Assembly (NCBI GenBank): GCA_043802345.1
Contig: JAZDLC010000333.1
Span: 1 to 12,386 of the forward strand
DNA: 12,386 bases
Direction: 5' to 3'
From: JAZDLC01 sp043802345
Lineage (GTDB): Bacteria; Planctomycetota; B15-G4; JADJEK01
Part shown: piece after piece, positions 1 through 7,069 of the stretch
Numbering within the stretch: the first letter of the stretch is position 1
Layout: every line of letters starts with the position of its first letter
Program-made: the position numbers and the translations under genes
The notes under the pieces: model-generated
Databases searched by the model: none
Told to the model about the DNA's origin: nothing
Seen by the model: the letters and a program-made list of their open reading frames with translations, nothing else

Positions 1-170
1 GTCAAGCGAGACGTCAGAAGGCCGCGCCGGGGGGCCGTGGGGTTGCACAAAGCGAGTTGCCAGGGTCTTCCCAGGCCTGTCTGAGCGACTGCGCCCCTCT
101 GCCCCCCGGCGCCCGGCCGTGTCGCAATAACCCCCCGCACAAGACGGGAACCCCTCCTGCCGACCCCCCG
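1..170. other. Window edge, no gene called
   Basis: This is the 3' flank of the leftward galE-dacB-phosphatase unit. It is very GC-rich with runs of C and G and no convincing hairpin plus T-run for the unit's end. Short open frames reach the edge, but nothing distinguishes them from chance. Confidence 0.4.
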
Positions 171-995
171 CTACTCCACCAACCGCGCCCTCACCGTCTC
201 ATGCAGACGTCCGTTGCTCGCCAGGATCTGGCGGCCGAACAGCCAGTTCTCGCCGTTCGCGTAGTCTGTGACGGTTCCGCCCGCCTCCTTGACCAGCAGC
301 GCTCCCCCGGCCACATCCCAGGGTTCCAGCTGGGCCTCGAAGAAGAATCCGAACCGGCCTGCCGCGACGTAGGCCAGATCAAGCGCGGCGGAGCCGCCGC
401 GACGGAATCCCCGCACGTCGTGGATGAAGCGGTTGAAATGCTCCACGTTATTCTCCTTCGCCGAGAGCTGGTCCCGGTGATACGGAAAGCCGGTCGCGAA
501 GACGGCATCCCCCAGGCTCTCCACCGGGCTCACCCGGACTTGCTTTCCATTGAGCGTGCACCCCTGCCCCCTGGCGGCCACGAACAGTTCGTCCAGCGCC
601 GGGCCGAAGACGACGGCCAGGAGCGGCTCGCTTCTCTCGAAGAGGGCGATCGAGACGGCGTAGAAGGGATGAGTGTGCGCGAAACTGGTGGTACCGTCCA
701 GCGGATCGATGATCCAGGTGTATGGACCGTCCGCCACCATCTTCTTCAGGACCGAAACCGCTACGCCACCGCGGGACATTTCCTCTTCCGCCAGCAGATG
801 ATGCTCGGGGAAGCTCTCCCGCAGCAGGCCCGTGATGATCTGTTCCGACTCCAGGTCGGCCCGCGTCACCAGGTCCCGCGCGCCCTTGAAACCGATCGCG
901 GCGGGATCGAGCTGGCCGAAGTAGTCGAGCGTCCTGTCACCCGCCCGCTCCGCGGCCAGCAACGCCACTTCCAGGAAACGGTCCAGGTCGCCCAT
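171..995 (-). CDS. Inositol monophosphatase family phosphatase (SuhB/HisN/CysQ-like)
   Basis: A 274-residue protein of usual length for the Mg2+-dependent, Li+-sensitive phosphatase superfamily, expected to hydrolyse a small phosphate ester in the cytosol. Visible signature: an acidic LLAEEE stretch (residues 67-72) giving the first metal ligand, the DPLDGTTSF motif with D97, D100, G101 and T102 (Ser replaces the common Asn after TT), and WDVAGGALLVKEAGG with metal ligand D227. Start: an in-frame TTG (996-998) lies just upstream, but ATG at 993-995 shares one base with the dacB stop (TGATG) and has AAGGAA upstream, so ATG is preferred. It is the last gene of the galE-dacB unit and is translationally coupled to dacB. 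The substrate is not decided by sequence: inositol-1-phosphate, histidinol phosphate, 3'-phosphoadenosine phosphate or a sugar phosphate are all possible. Family call is secure, substrate unknown. Confidence 0.92.
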   Translation of the reverse strand: MGDLDRFLEVALLAAERAGDRTLDYFGQLDPAAIGFKGARDLVTRADLESEQIITGLLRESFPEHHLLAEEEMSRGGVAVSVLKKMVADGPYTWIIDPLDGTTSFAHTHPFYAVSIALFERSEPLLAVVFGPALDELFVAARGQGCTLNGKQVRVSPVESLGDAVFATGFPYHRDQLSAKENNVEHFNRFIHDVRGFRRGGSAALDLAYVAAGRFGFFFEAQLEPWDVAGGALLVKEAGGTVTDYANGENWLFGRQILASNGRLHETVRARLVE

Positions 996-2776
996 CAATC
1001 GTTCCTTCCCGAACCCTCGGGCTCCCTGGAGGGAGCCTCGAGGTCGATCAGCAGTCTCGCGATCGAATCCTGAATCGGCTTCACGTACTGGTTCCTGCCG
1101 CTGTACCCGTTGAACAGCATGCTGAAGGAAAGAATCTCACCCTGCCGCGTCTGGCAGTAACCCGACAGCGAGGAGACCGCCGAGACGTAGCCTGTCTTGG
1201 CCCGCACCCGGCCCTTGATCTCTGGTTCCTGGAGCCGATTCTTGAGCGTCCCGTCCACGCCCGACTCCGGAAGGGTGTGCACAAAGTGATCCCGGAGGGA
1301 GCTGCGGTACAGAGCCGCCAGGAACTGCGCGACCTGCCGGGCGGTGTACCGGTTCTGCCGCGATATTCCTGACCCATCCGCGCTGCTGGCCCCCATGGTC
1401 TCGATGCCGAGCCGCCCGAGGACTGACAGCACCGCCTTGCTCCCGGAAGCGTAGGAACCCTGGCCTGTCTCCGCCCAACCGCACAGCTTGTAGACGTGCT
1501 CGGCAACGACGTTGGACGACTCCTTGTTCATCTTCATCATTGCGTCCTGAAGACTGCTCGAGACGGTCGCCAGCGGACTCCTGCCGGCGAGTCGCTCCTG
1601 GGTCGACTGCTCCGCCAGGACCACGTCCCCTTCCACCACGATACCGGCCGAAACCAGCGCCTGTCGAAGCAGCATTCCGGCGACCAGTGGCGGTTCCCTC
1701 ACCGGCGTCACGAGCCGGTACAGGTTCACTCCCATCGGCATGTTCCCCCGGACCGTGACCGGTCCCGGATCCAGCGGCTCGTCCGCGCGAGGTCCGGCGG
1801 CGCTGATCTGGACGTTCGTGCCGGTCACTGTCTTCGCCTTGCAGACGATCTTGAACACGCCCGGCTGCCCCACGAGAGCCGCCCGGGCGGGATCGCCCAC
1901 CACCTCTCCCGGGCGAACGAGAATCGAGACGCAGTTCTCGAACAGCGAGAAGCCGCTCGCGGGCGCGTTGTACGGGCTCGTCAGTTCCGTCCGACGCCAG
2001 GTGGAGGGAACGTATTGCCGGTCGAAGACATGGTCATCGATCACCAGACGGCCGGCGATCCTCCTGAGGCCGCTGTTACGGACCGCCTCCACCAGCCGCG
2101 GCAGCAGTTGATCCTGATTCGCGCGGCCGTCCCCGGTCACGTCCGGATCACCCGCGCCGACCACGATCAGGTCGCCATGGAGATGCCCCCCCTCCTCGAT
2201 CTCTCCGTCAGCGTACAGCCGTGTCTCGAAGCGGTAGTCCGGCCCCAGCAGGGCGAGAGCCGCCCCTGACGTGAAGAGCTTGGCATTCGAGGCCACGATC
2301 AGCGGGCGATCCGCGGAACGCTCGTACACCATGCCGCCGTCACTCACGGAGAAGACGGCGAGCGCGACGACGCATTTCCTCAGATTGGGAGCGGCCAGAA
2401 GCGCCGGTATGCGCTCCGCGAGCGACTCCCTGGAGACCGGCGTGTACGCGGATGGTTCAGTCCCCCCGCGAAGGAACCCCGGAACCCCCACGGCGGCCGC
2501 ACCGCCAGCGGAGGCGGAAGGTTCCGGAGCGCTCTCGACCCCTTCGATGGCCCAATCGGCGACTGGCGTCCGGGACTCGGCACCACGTTCCGCGTCCCTC
2601 TCGGCGACTGGCTGGAGAACGGGGGGGATCTCTCGAGGGCCTGGAGCCGCCTTCGACAGCAGCAGGTTGACCAGCAGGGCCGCGGCGCCCGCCACCAGCA
2701 GCAGCGCCAGCAAGAGCCGACGGCGGCCATTCCCTCCCGAGGAAATGCCGGAAGCTGCGTTCCCTGAGTCGTTCAT
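995..2776 (-). CDS. dacB: D-alanyl-D-alanine carboxypeptidase/endopeptidase, PBP4 (peptidase S13) family
   Basis: A 593-residue low-molecular-mass class C penicillin-binding protein that trims D-Ala or cuts peptidoglycan cross-links in the periplasm. The three serine-acyltransferase motifs are present and in order: SNAK (S163 nucleophile, K166), SSN (420-422) and KTG (527-529). The ADGSGISRQN block typical of the family lies at 466-475. The large gap between the first two motifs is the inserted domain of PBP4-type enzymes. The N-terminus has RRR followed by a hydrophobic segment at about residues 21-40, a membrane anchor or uncleaved signal. A roughly 80-residue Pro/Ala/Glu-rich linker follows, which makes the protein longer than typical PBP4 (about 480). 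Start: the frame stays open 29 codons further upstream into galE, but ATG at 2774-2776 forms an ATGA overlap with the galE stop and gives the membrane segment directly, so it is preferred. Confidence 0.93.
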   Translation of the reverse strand: MNDSGNAASGISSGGNGRRRLLLALLLVAGAAALLVNLLLSKAAPGPREIPPVLQPVAERDAERGAESRTPVADWAIEGVESAPEPSASAGGAAAVGVPGFLRGGTEPSAYTPVSRESLAERIPALLAAPNLRKCVVALAVFSVSDGGMVYERSADRPLIVASNAKLFTSGAALALLGPDYRFETRLYADGEIEEGGHLHGDLIVVGAGDPDVTGDGRANQDQLLPRLVEAVRNSGLRRIAGRLVIDDHVFDRQYVPSTWRRTELTSPYNAPASGFSLFENCVSILVRPGEVVGDPARAALVGQPGVFKIVCKAKTVTGTNVQISAAGPRADEPLDPGPVTVRGNMPMGVNLYRLVTPVREPPLVAGMLLRQALVSAGIVVEGDVVLAEQSTQERLAGRSPLATVSSSLQDAMMKMNKESSNVVAEHVYKLCGWAETGQGSYASGSKAVLSVLGRLGIETMGASSADGSGISRQNRYTARQVAQFLAALYRSSLRDHFVHTLPESGVDGTLKNRLQEPEIKGRVRAKTGYVSAVSSLSGYCQTRQGEILSFSMLFNGYSGRNQYVKPIQDSIARLLIDLEAPSREPEGSGRND

Positions 2777-3762
2777 GCGTCTCCGTAGCCTGACGGGTGG
2801 GCCTCCAACCAGCGGTAGGCGGTCGCGACAATCACGCGCAGATCGGCGAAGCGGGGCTCCCAACCCAGTTCCCTGCGCGCCCGGTCTGATGAAGCCACAA
2901 GCGTTGCCGGGTCGCCCGCCCTGCGAGCGACCATCTCCACCTTGAACTCACGGCCGGACACGTCGCGCACCATGTCGACCACTTCCTTTACGGTGAACCC
3001 GCTCCCGTTCCCCAGGTTGAAGGCGCGGCACTTCCCGCCACCGGCGGCGAACTCGAGCGCCTTCAGATGGGCGGACGCCAGATCCATCACATGCACGTAG
3101 TCCCTCACGCAAGTACCGTCCCGCGTGTCATAGTCGCCGCCAAAGATCTTCAGGCCGCCGGTACGCCCGAGGGCCGCCAGGATCGCGTTTGGGATGATGT
3201 GCGTCTCCGGAGTGTGGTCCTCCCCCAGTTCTCCGTCGGGATCGGCGCCGGCGGCATTGAAGTACCGGAGGAATACCGGCCTGAGCCTGGTGGCCGCGGC
3301 GATGTCGGTGAGAAGATCCTCGCAGATCACCTTCGTCCGGCCGTACGGATTCACTGGCGAACGGGGGGTGTCCTCGCCGATCGGATTCACCTCCGGCTGC
3401 CCGTATGTGGCCGCGGTGGACGAGAGCACGAAGTTCCACACGCCGGCTTCCACACACGCCTCCGCCAGGGAGAGCGTGCCGGCGACGTTGTTCCTGTAGT
3501 AGAGAGCTGGTTGTTCCACCGACTCGCCCACGTAGCAGCACGCCGCGAAATGCATGACCGCTTCCACCGAGTACTCCCGCAAGGTGCGAACCACCAGTTG
3601 CCGGTCGTGCGTGGCTGCGCGAACGAGCGGCGCCCCGAGCGCGGCCTGGCCATGCCCCGCCCTCAGGTCGTCAAGCAGAACAGTCTCGTGACCCGACCGG
3701 CGCAGCACCTTCGCAGCGTGACTGCCGATGTATCCAGCGCCGCCGCTCACCAGAACCTTCAC
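2773..3762 (-). CDS. galE: UDP-glucose 4-epimerase
   Basis: A 329-residue NAD-dependent epimerase of the extended short-chain dehydrogenase family that interconverts UDP-glucose and UDP-galactose in the cytosol. It feeds galactose into envelope polysaccharide. It begins with the Rossmann loop GGAGYIGSH (7-15). The catalytic Ser/Thr lies in LSSTAATYG (113-121), and the YxxxK pair is Y140/K144 (PYGRTK). FLRYFNAAGADPDGE and the RDYVHVMDLA block are typical of GalE. Length is near the usual 330-340. Start is GTG at 3760-3762 with GGAGG 6 bases upstream. A closer ATG at 3765-3767 is out of frame and closes after two codons. First gene of the leftward galE-dacB-phosphatase unit. Epimerases of related specificity (for example UDP-GlcNAc 4-epimerase) cannot be wholly excluded, but the match to GalE is strong. 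Confidence 0.94.
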   Translation of the reverse strand: MKVLVSGGAGYIGSHAAKVLRRSGHETVLLDDLRAGHGQAALGAPLVRAATHDRQLVVRTLREYSVEAVMHFAACCYVGESVEQPALYYRNNVAGTLSLAEACVEAGVWNFVLSSTAATYGQPEVNPIGEDTPRSPVNPYGRTKVICEDLLTDIAAATRLRPVFLRYFNAAGADPDGELGEDHTPETHIIPNAILAALGRTGGLKIFGGDYDTRDGTCVRDYVHVMDLASAHLKALEFAAGGGKCRAFNLGNGSGFTVKEVVDMVRDVSGREFKVEMVARRAGDPATLVASSDRARRELGWEPRFADLRVIVATAYRWLEAHPSGYGDA

Positions 3763-3793
3763 GGCATGCCTCCATTCCCTTCCTAATCAGTTG

Positions 3794-3806
3794 GAAAACG
3801 TTTCTC
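3794..3806. promoter_or_regulatory. Possible operator: AAACGTTT palindrome upstream of galE
   Basis: The stretch GAAAACGTTTCTC has a perfect 8-base palindromic core, AAACGTTT (3796-3803), about 35 bases upstream of the galE GTG start. LacI-type repressors often bind symmetric sites with a central CG flanked by A and T runs, so this could be an operator. The outer bases are imperfectly symmetric and no regulator gene is in the window, so the call is tentative. Confidence 0.2.
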
Positions 3807-3819
3807 GAGGAAGTCGATC

Positions 3820-3842
3820 GGCGAATCGCCAGGAGATGCTCC
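3820..3842. repeat. Two adjacent short inverted repeats in the galE leader
   Basis: GGCGA-A-TCGCC (3820-3830) and GGAG-ATG-CTCC (3832-3842) stand one base apart. Each could form a small hairpin in the galE leader RNA, or they could be protein-binding half-sites. No T-run follows, so they are not terminators. Confidence 0.3.
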
Positions 3843-4074
3843 AGGAAACGCTAAATCTATCCCAAGATACTGGAAAAAAGAAGATTAGATCGGAACCACC
3901 ATGATTCACGACTGCAATTGGAACGGCGATTGTAAGGGACTCTCCGATCCCCTGAATGGCCGATTTATGTTGATCAGAGCATGCTCCCGCCTAGCATATC
4001 GCCCGTTGATTCGAAGTGGCGGTCACATCGGGGCCACCTGTCCTGACGAGTGGTAATTCAAAGACTCGATCTAG

Positions 4075-4105
4075 TTGAGACAACGGTCCGTATCCGAATG
4101 ATAAG
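4075..4105 (+). promoter_or_regulatory. Weak sigma70-like promoter for the microprotein/purC unit
   Basis: TTGAGA (4075-4080, five of six matches to TTGACA) is followed 19 bases later by GATAAG (4100-4105, four of six matches to TATAAT). The spacing is at the long limit and the match is modest. It sits about 50 bases upstream of the microprotein start, which is where a promoter is needed. Confidence 0.25.
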
Positions 4106-4156
4106 CAGTTTCCCTCTGCCGATACCGCGTGGCGTCGACTTCGCAAGGAGGTCTGA

Positions 4157-4243
4157 ATGTCGCTGCAGGTAGTTCTGTTCCTGGGCATCATCATGGTGGC
4201 GCTGCTCCTGAGGTTGTATATCGAATACCTCGAGGAGAAGTGA
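4157..4243 (+). CDS. 28-residue single-pass membrane microprotein, unknown function
   Basis: ATG (4157-4159) to TGA (4241-4243) encodes 28 residues. AAGGAGG (4145-4151), an essentially ideal Shine-Dalgarno, stands 5 bases before the ATG. Residues 1-18 read MSLQVVLFLGIIMVALLL, a clean hydrophobic segment. The tail RLYIEYLEEK is amphipathic and charged, so a single transmembrane helix with a short exposed C-terminus is expected. Codons use mostly G or C in third position, like the neighbouring genes. It stands alone upstream of a strong hairpin and purC. I do not recognise it: it is not an obvious match to CydX or KdpF, which are of similar size. It could be a bona fide membrane microprotein that binds a larger complex, or a leader peptide influencing the downstream hairpin. 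The Shine-Dalgarno, composition and codon use make chance unlikely. Confidence 0.65.
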   Translation: MSLQVVLFLGIIMVALLLRLYIEYLEEK

Positions 4244-4327
4244 CGCTCTGTTCGCCGGGCTGCGTGCGGCGGTCCGGCGGAGGATGGCGGTCGACTGCCG
4301 TCGTCCACTGTTCCCCGGAACAGGTTG

Positions 4328-4363
4328 AAAGGGTCGGGTCCGGTTGCCGGGTCCGGCCCTTTT
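4328..4363 (+). terminator. Strong hairpin, likely intrinsic terminator or attenuator before purC
   Basis: Bases 4328-4343 pair with 4347-4362 across a three-base TTG loop. The stem has 16 pairs, of which 13 are Watson-Crick and three are G-U (at 4334, 4338 and 4339). It ends in A-T pairs and a run of four T (4360-4363). The arms contain the direct repeat CGGGTCCGG (4335-4343, 4348-4356). It lies 84 bases after the microprotein stop and 48 bases before the purC ATG. It could end the microprotein transcript or attenuate purC. The T-run is short for a textbook terminator. Confidence 0.6.
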
Positions 4364-4411
4364 GACGCAGTGCCGGTTCCCTTTCTCTTTCGCCAAGGAG
4401 AGAAGAAGAAG

Positions 4412-5341
4412 ATGGCTTCAGCCCCCGGAAAGCCGCTGTTGACCACGGATGTCACCGGCCTCGAACAGATCAGCCGAGGCAAGGTCCGCGACATCTTCAG
4501 GGTCGGCGACGACCTGCTGCTGGTAGCCACGGATCGGATCTCCGCGTTCGATGTCGTCATGGCGGAGGGAGTCCCTGGAAAGGGCCGGGTTCTCACTCAT
4601 GTGTCGGAGTTCTGGTTCCGCCGTCTGGCCGGTCTGGTTCCGAACCACCTGATCACGACCGACGTGAACGAGATGCCCGCGGAGGTAAGGAGGCATGCGG
4701 ATCAACTGGCGGGCCGATCGATGCTCGTCCGCCGCGCCCGGCCTTTTGCGGTCGAGTTCGTCGTCCGGGGCTACCTGGCGGGCTCCGGCCTGGCCGAATA
4801 CCGCAAGACAGGCTCCATCTGTGGGGTCTCCCTGCCGGAAGGTCTGGTGGAGAGTTCCAGGCTTCCCGAGCCGATCCTGACACCGACCACGAAGGCGGAG
4901 GCGGGACATGACGAGCCGATCGACTTCGGGCAGGTCGAGAACCTGCTCGGATCGGAGATGGCGGCGCAGGCGCGGGACGTCGCGCTGCTGATCTTCAACA
5001 AGGCGCATGAGCTGGCGGAAACCCGCGGGCTGTTGCTGGCTGACACGAAGTTCGAGTTCGGGCTGCTCGCTGGAGAGTTGCTCTGGATTGATGAAGCCCT
5101 GACGCCAGATTCCTCGCGCTACTGGTCGCGGATGACCTACCGGGCGGGGGAGCCCCAGCAGCCGTTCGACAAGCAGGTCATGCGGAACTACCTGCTCAAG
5201 ACCGGCTGGAACCGCAAGCCTCCGCCGCCGGCCCTGAGCCGGGAAATCGTGGAGGAGACGTCGGCCCGCTACATCGAGAGCGCCAGAATCCTCACCGGGC
5301 GCTCGCCCTTCGATAATGAGGAGAAGGAGAACACCGCGTGA
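4412..5341 (+). CDS. purC: Phosphoribosylaminoimidazole-succinocarboxamide synthase (SAICAR synthetase)
   Basis: A 309-residue cytosolic ligase that joins CAIR and aspartate with ATP in de novo purine synthesis. The GKVRDIF phosphate-binding loop (23-29) and DRISAFD (41-47) open the ATP site. PFAVEFVVRGYLAGS (111-125) and LLADTKFEFG (208-217) match the two family signatures. It is of the longer form (about 300 residues, as in yeast Ade1) rather than the about 240-residue form of E. coli. Start: the frame is open 29 codons further upstream through the hairpin, but ATG at 4412, with AAGGAG (4395-4400) and a purine-rich AGAAGAAGAAG spacer, begins where homologues do. Its stop overlaps the purE start by four bases (GTGA), so the two are coupled. 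Confidence 0.95.
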   Translation: MASAPGKPLLTTDVTGLEQISRGKVRDIFRVGDDLLLVATDRISAFDVVMAEGVPGKGRVLTHVSEFWFRRLAGLVPNHLITTDVNEMPAEVRRHADQLAGRSMLVRRARPFAVEFVVRGYLAGSGLAEYRKTGSICGVSLPEGLVESSRLPEPILTPTTKAEAGHDEPIDFGQVENLLGSEMAAQARDVALLIFNKAHELAETRGLLLADTKFEFGLLAGELLWIDEALTPDSSRYWSRMTYRAGEPQQPFDKQVMRNYLLKTGWNRKPPPPALSREIVEETSARYIESARILTGRSPFDNEEKENTA

Positions 5342-5847
5342 CTTCCCGTGTCGCAGTCGTGATGGGTTCCGACTCGGACCTGCCGCAGCTCGAGGGGTGT
5401 TTTCAGACCCTCGCCGATTTCGAGGTTCCTTTCGAGGCGCGAGTCCTGTCCGCGCACCGGACTCCCGACCGGGCCATGAAGTTCGCCCGGGAGGCCCGGG
5501 AGCGGGGAGTGCAGGTCCTGATCGCCGCGGCCGGGGGAGCCGCCCACCTTGCCGGGGCGCTCGCGGCGCATTCGCTGCTTCCGGTGATCGGAATCCCGCT
5601 CGCCTCGACATCCCTGAACGGCATGGACGCGCTGCTCGCCACGGTGCAGATGCCGCCGGGCATCCCGGTGGCCACCGTGGCCGTGGGCAAGATGGGCGCC
5701 ACGAACGCCGCGCTCCTGGCGATCCAGATCATGTCGCTCTCCGACGAGAGCCTCTACCGGAAGTTGGAGAATCATCGCAAGGAGATGGCGGCGCAGGTGG
5801 AAGCCAAGGACCGGGACGTGAGCGCGCGCTTCGGCAGAGGTTCCTGA
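5338..5847 (+). CDS. purE: N5-carboxyaminoimidazole ribonucleotide mutase (PurE)
   Basis: A 169-residue protein of typical class I PurE length. It moves the carboxylate of N5-CAIR to C4, giving CAIR, the substrate of the adjacent PurC. The family blocks are clear: VMGSDSDLP near the N-terminus (S11, D12), VLSAHRTPDRA with the catalytic H40, the AAGGAAHLAGALAAH loop, and PVIGIPLASTSLNGMDALL. GTG at 5338-5340 overlaps the purC TGA (GTGA). The purC tail carries GAGAAGGAGAA, which serves as its Shine-Dalgarno. Class I PurE usually needs PurK, and no purK is in the window. The sequence alone does not exclude direct AIR carboxylase activity. Confidence 0.95.
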   Translation: MTSRVAVVMGSDSDLPQLEGCFQTLADFEVPFEARVLSAHRTPDRAMKFAREARERGVQVLIAAAGGAAHLAGALAAHSLLPVIGIPLASTSLNGMDALLATVQMPPGIPVATVAVGKMGATNAALLAIQIMSLSDESLYRKLENHRKEMAAQVEAKDRDVSARFGRGS

Positions 5848-5877
5848 GCACGATCAACGAAGAGGAAGCATCGAGTC

Positions 5878-6930
5878 ATGCCGGTCGCGACCATTGAGTG
5901 GAACGGCGCCGCCGACGGCAGCGCGAGAATCATCGAGCAGACACTGCTGCCCGGTGAACTGAAGTTCGTCGACATCACTGATCAGGAAGGGATGTGGGAC
6001 GCCATCAAGCGGCTCGCGATCCGGGGCGCGCCCGCCATCGGCATCGCGGCGGCCTTTGGCTGCGTTCTCGGCATGCAGAAGTCCCTGGCTTCCACCGCCG
6101 AGGAGTTTGACTCGGACTTCCGCAAAGTCTCCGACTACCTGGCCACTTCAAGGCCCACGGCCGTCAACCTCTTCTGGGCGCTCGACAGAATGGGCCGCAG
6201 GGCAAGGGACGTGCGAGGACTGCCTCTGGACGACGCGCGCACGGCGCTCCTGGATGAGGCGTTCGCCATCTTCAGTGAGGACCGGGAGATCTGCCGCAAG
6301 CTCGGCGAGCATGGCGCACCGCTGGTGCCCGAAGGCGGCAACGTGCTGACCCACTGCAACGCCGGCGGCCTGGCGACCGCCGATTACGGCACCGCCCTCG
6401 CGGTCTTCTTCACCGCCCACGAACAGGGCAAGCAGTTCCAGGTATTCGTGGACGAGACCCGGCCGCTGCTCCAGGGCGCGAGGCTGACCGCCTGGGAGCT
6501 GATGCAGGCCGGCATTGATACCACCTTGATCTGCGACAACATGGCGGGCCATGTAATGAAGACCAAAGGACTTGGAGCCATCTTCGTCGGCGCCGACCGG
6601 GTGGCCGCCAACGGCGATGCCGCCAACAAGATCGGCACCTATTCCCTGTCGGTGCTCGCCAGGGCGCATGGCGTCCCCTTCTATGTGGTGGCTCCTTGCT
6701 CCACATTCGACCTTACCCTGGCCGACGGCTCGATGATTCCGATCGAGGAGCGCGATCCGGCGGAGATCACCCACGGCTTCGGGGTTCCCACCGCGCCTGA
6801 GGGGGTCCATGTCTACAATCCCGCGTTCGACGTGACGCCGCACGAGAACATCACCGGAATCGTGACCGAACTCGGCGTCATCAGGAACCCCGATACCGAG
6901 AGGGTCCGAGCAGGATTGAAAACCTCGTAA
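5878..6930 (+). CDS. mtnA: S-methyl-5-thioribose-1-phosphate isomerase
   Basis: A 350-residue enzyme of the eIF2B-like fold that converts methylthioribose-1-phosphate to methylthioribulose-1-phosphate in the cytosolic methionine salvage pathway. The RGAPAIGIAAAFG block (49-61) binds the sugar phosphate. The catalytic pair is present: C160 in LTHCNAGG and D240 in GADRVAANGDAANKIGTY, at the residue numbers I recall for the Bacillus enzyme. The C-terminus ends with the family's TAPEGVHVYNPAFDVTP and TGIVTELGV blocks. ATG at 5878 follows AGAGGAAG by about ten bases. It starts 30 bases after purE and is probably co-transcribed. No other salvage genes are nearby. Related ribose-1,5-bisphosphate isomerases share the fold, but the bacterial MtnA motifs fit best. 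Confidence 0.94.
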   Translation: MPVATIEWNGAADGSARIIEQTLLPGELKFVDITDQEGMWDAIKRLAIRGAPAIGIAAAFGCVLGMQKSLASTAEEFDSDFRKVSDYLATSRPTAVNLFWALDRMGRRARDVRGLPLDDARTALLDEAFAIFSEDREICRKLGEHGAPLVPEGGNVLTHCNAGGLATADYGTALAVFFTAHEQGKQFQVFVDETRPLLQGARLTAWELMQAGIDTTLICDNMAGHVMKTKGLGAIFVGADRVAANGDAANKIGTYSLSVLARAHGVPFYVVAPCSTFDLTLADGSMIPIEERDPAEITHGFGVPTAPEGVHVYNPAFDVTPHENITGIVTELGVIRNPDTERVRAGLKTS

Positions 6931-7013
6931 TCCGCTTCGACTTGAAACGGGATCGTAGTTCTCGCTAAAGAACCTGTGCCCGGAAAGCTGAATAGAGAGG
7001 GATGAGACGAGGG

Positions 7014-7031
7014 CGCCGGTGCATCCCGGCG
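7014..7031. repeat. GC hairpin in the leader of the small basic protein gene
   Basis: CGCCGG (7014-7019) and CCGGCG (7026-7031) form a perfect 6-bp GC stem around TGCATC. No T-run follows. It overlaps the earliest possible GTG start (7019) of the downstream gene, so it could hide that start or simply mark the leader of the transcript. Confidence 0.35.
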
Positions 7032-7069
7032 ATCCTGACCGTTTCCCTACTCGCGAGGATATGACATCA

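Larger units (their letters stand above)
3763..4156. other. Gene-free divergent intergenic region
   Basis: This 394-base stretch separates the leftward galE unit from the rightward microprotein/purC genes and is visibly more AT-rich than its flanks. It should hold the promoters of both units. Visible items are a palindromic AAACGTTT core near galE, two adjacent short inverted repeats at 3820-3842, and a weak sigma70-like pair on the plus strand at 4075-4105. A 51-codon ATG frame at 3901-4056 has no Shine-Dalgarno and codon use unlike the real genes, and is not called. No tRNA or recognisable riboswitch was seen. Confidence 0.6.

Noticed and set aside
57..1073. Long plus-strand open frame (338 codons) at the left edge
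   Set aside because: Lies antisense to the phosphatase and the dacB end. Composition is Arg/Pro/His-rich shadow sequence without motifs.
3901..4056. 51-codon ATG frame in the galE/purC intergenic region
   Set aside because: No Shine-Dalgarno, third positions not GC-rich like the real genes, no hydrophobic or motif pattern.
4418..5611. 397-codon minus-strand frame opposite purC and purE
   Set aside because: Antisense shadow of two securely identified purine genes. Arg/Pro-rich, no domain.
6972..6987. GTTC...GAAC inverted repeat after mtnA as a terminator
   Set aside because: The visible stem is only four pairs with an eight-base loop and no T-run.
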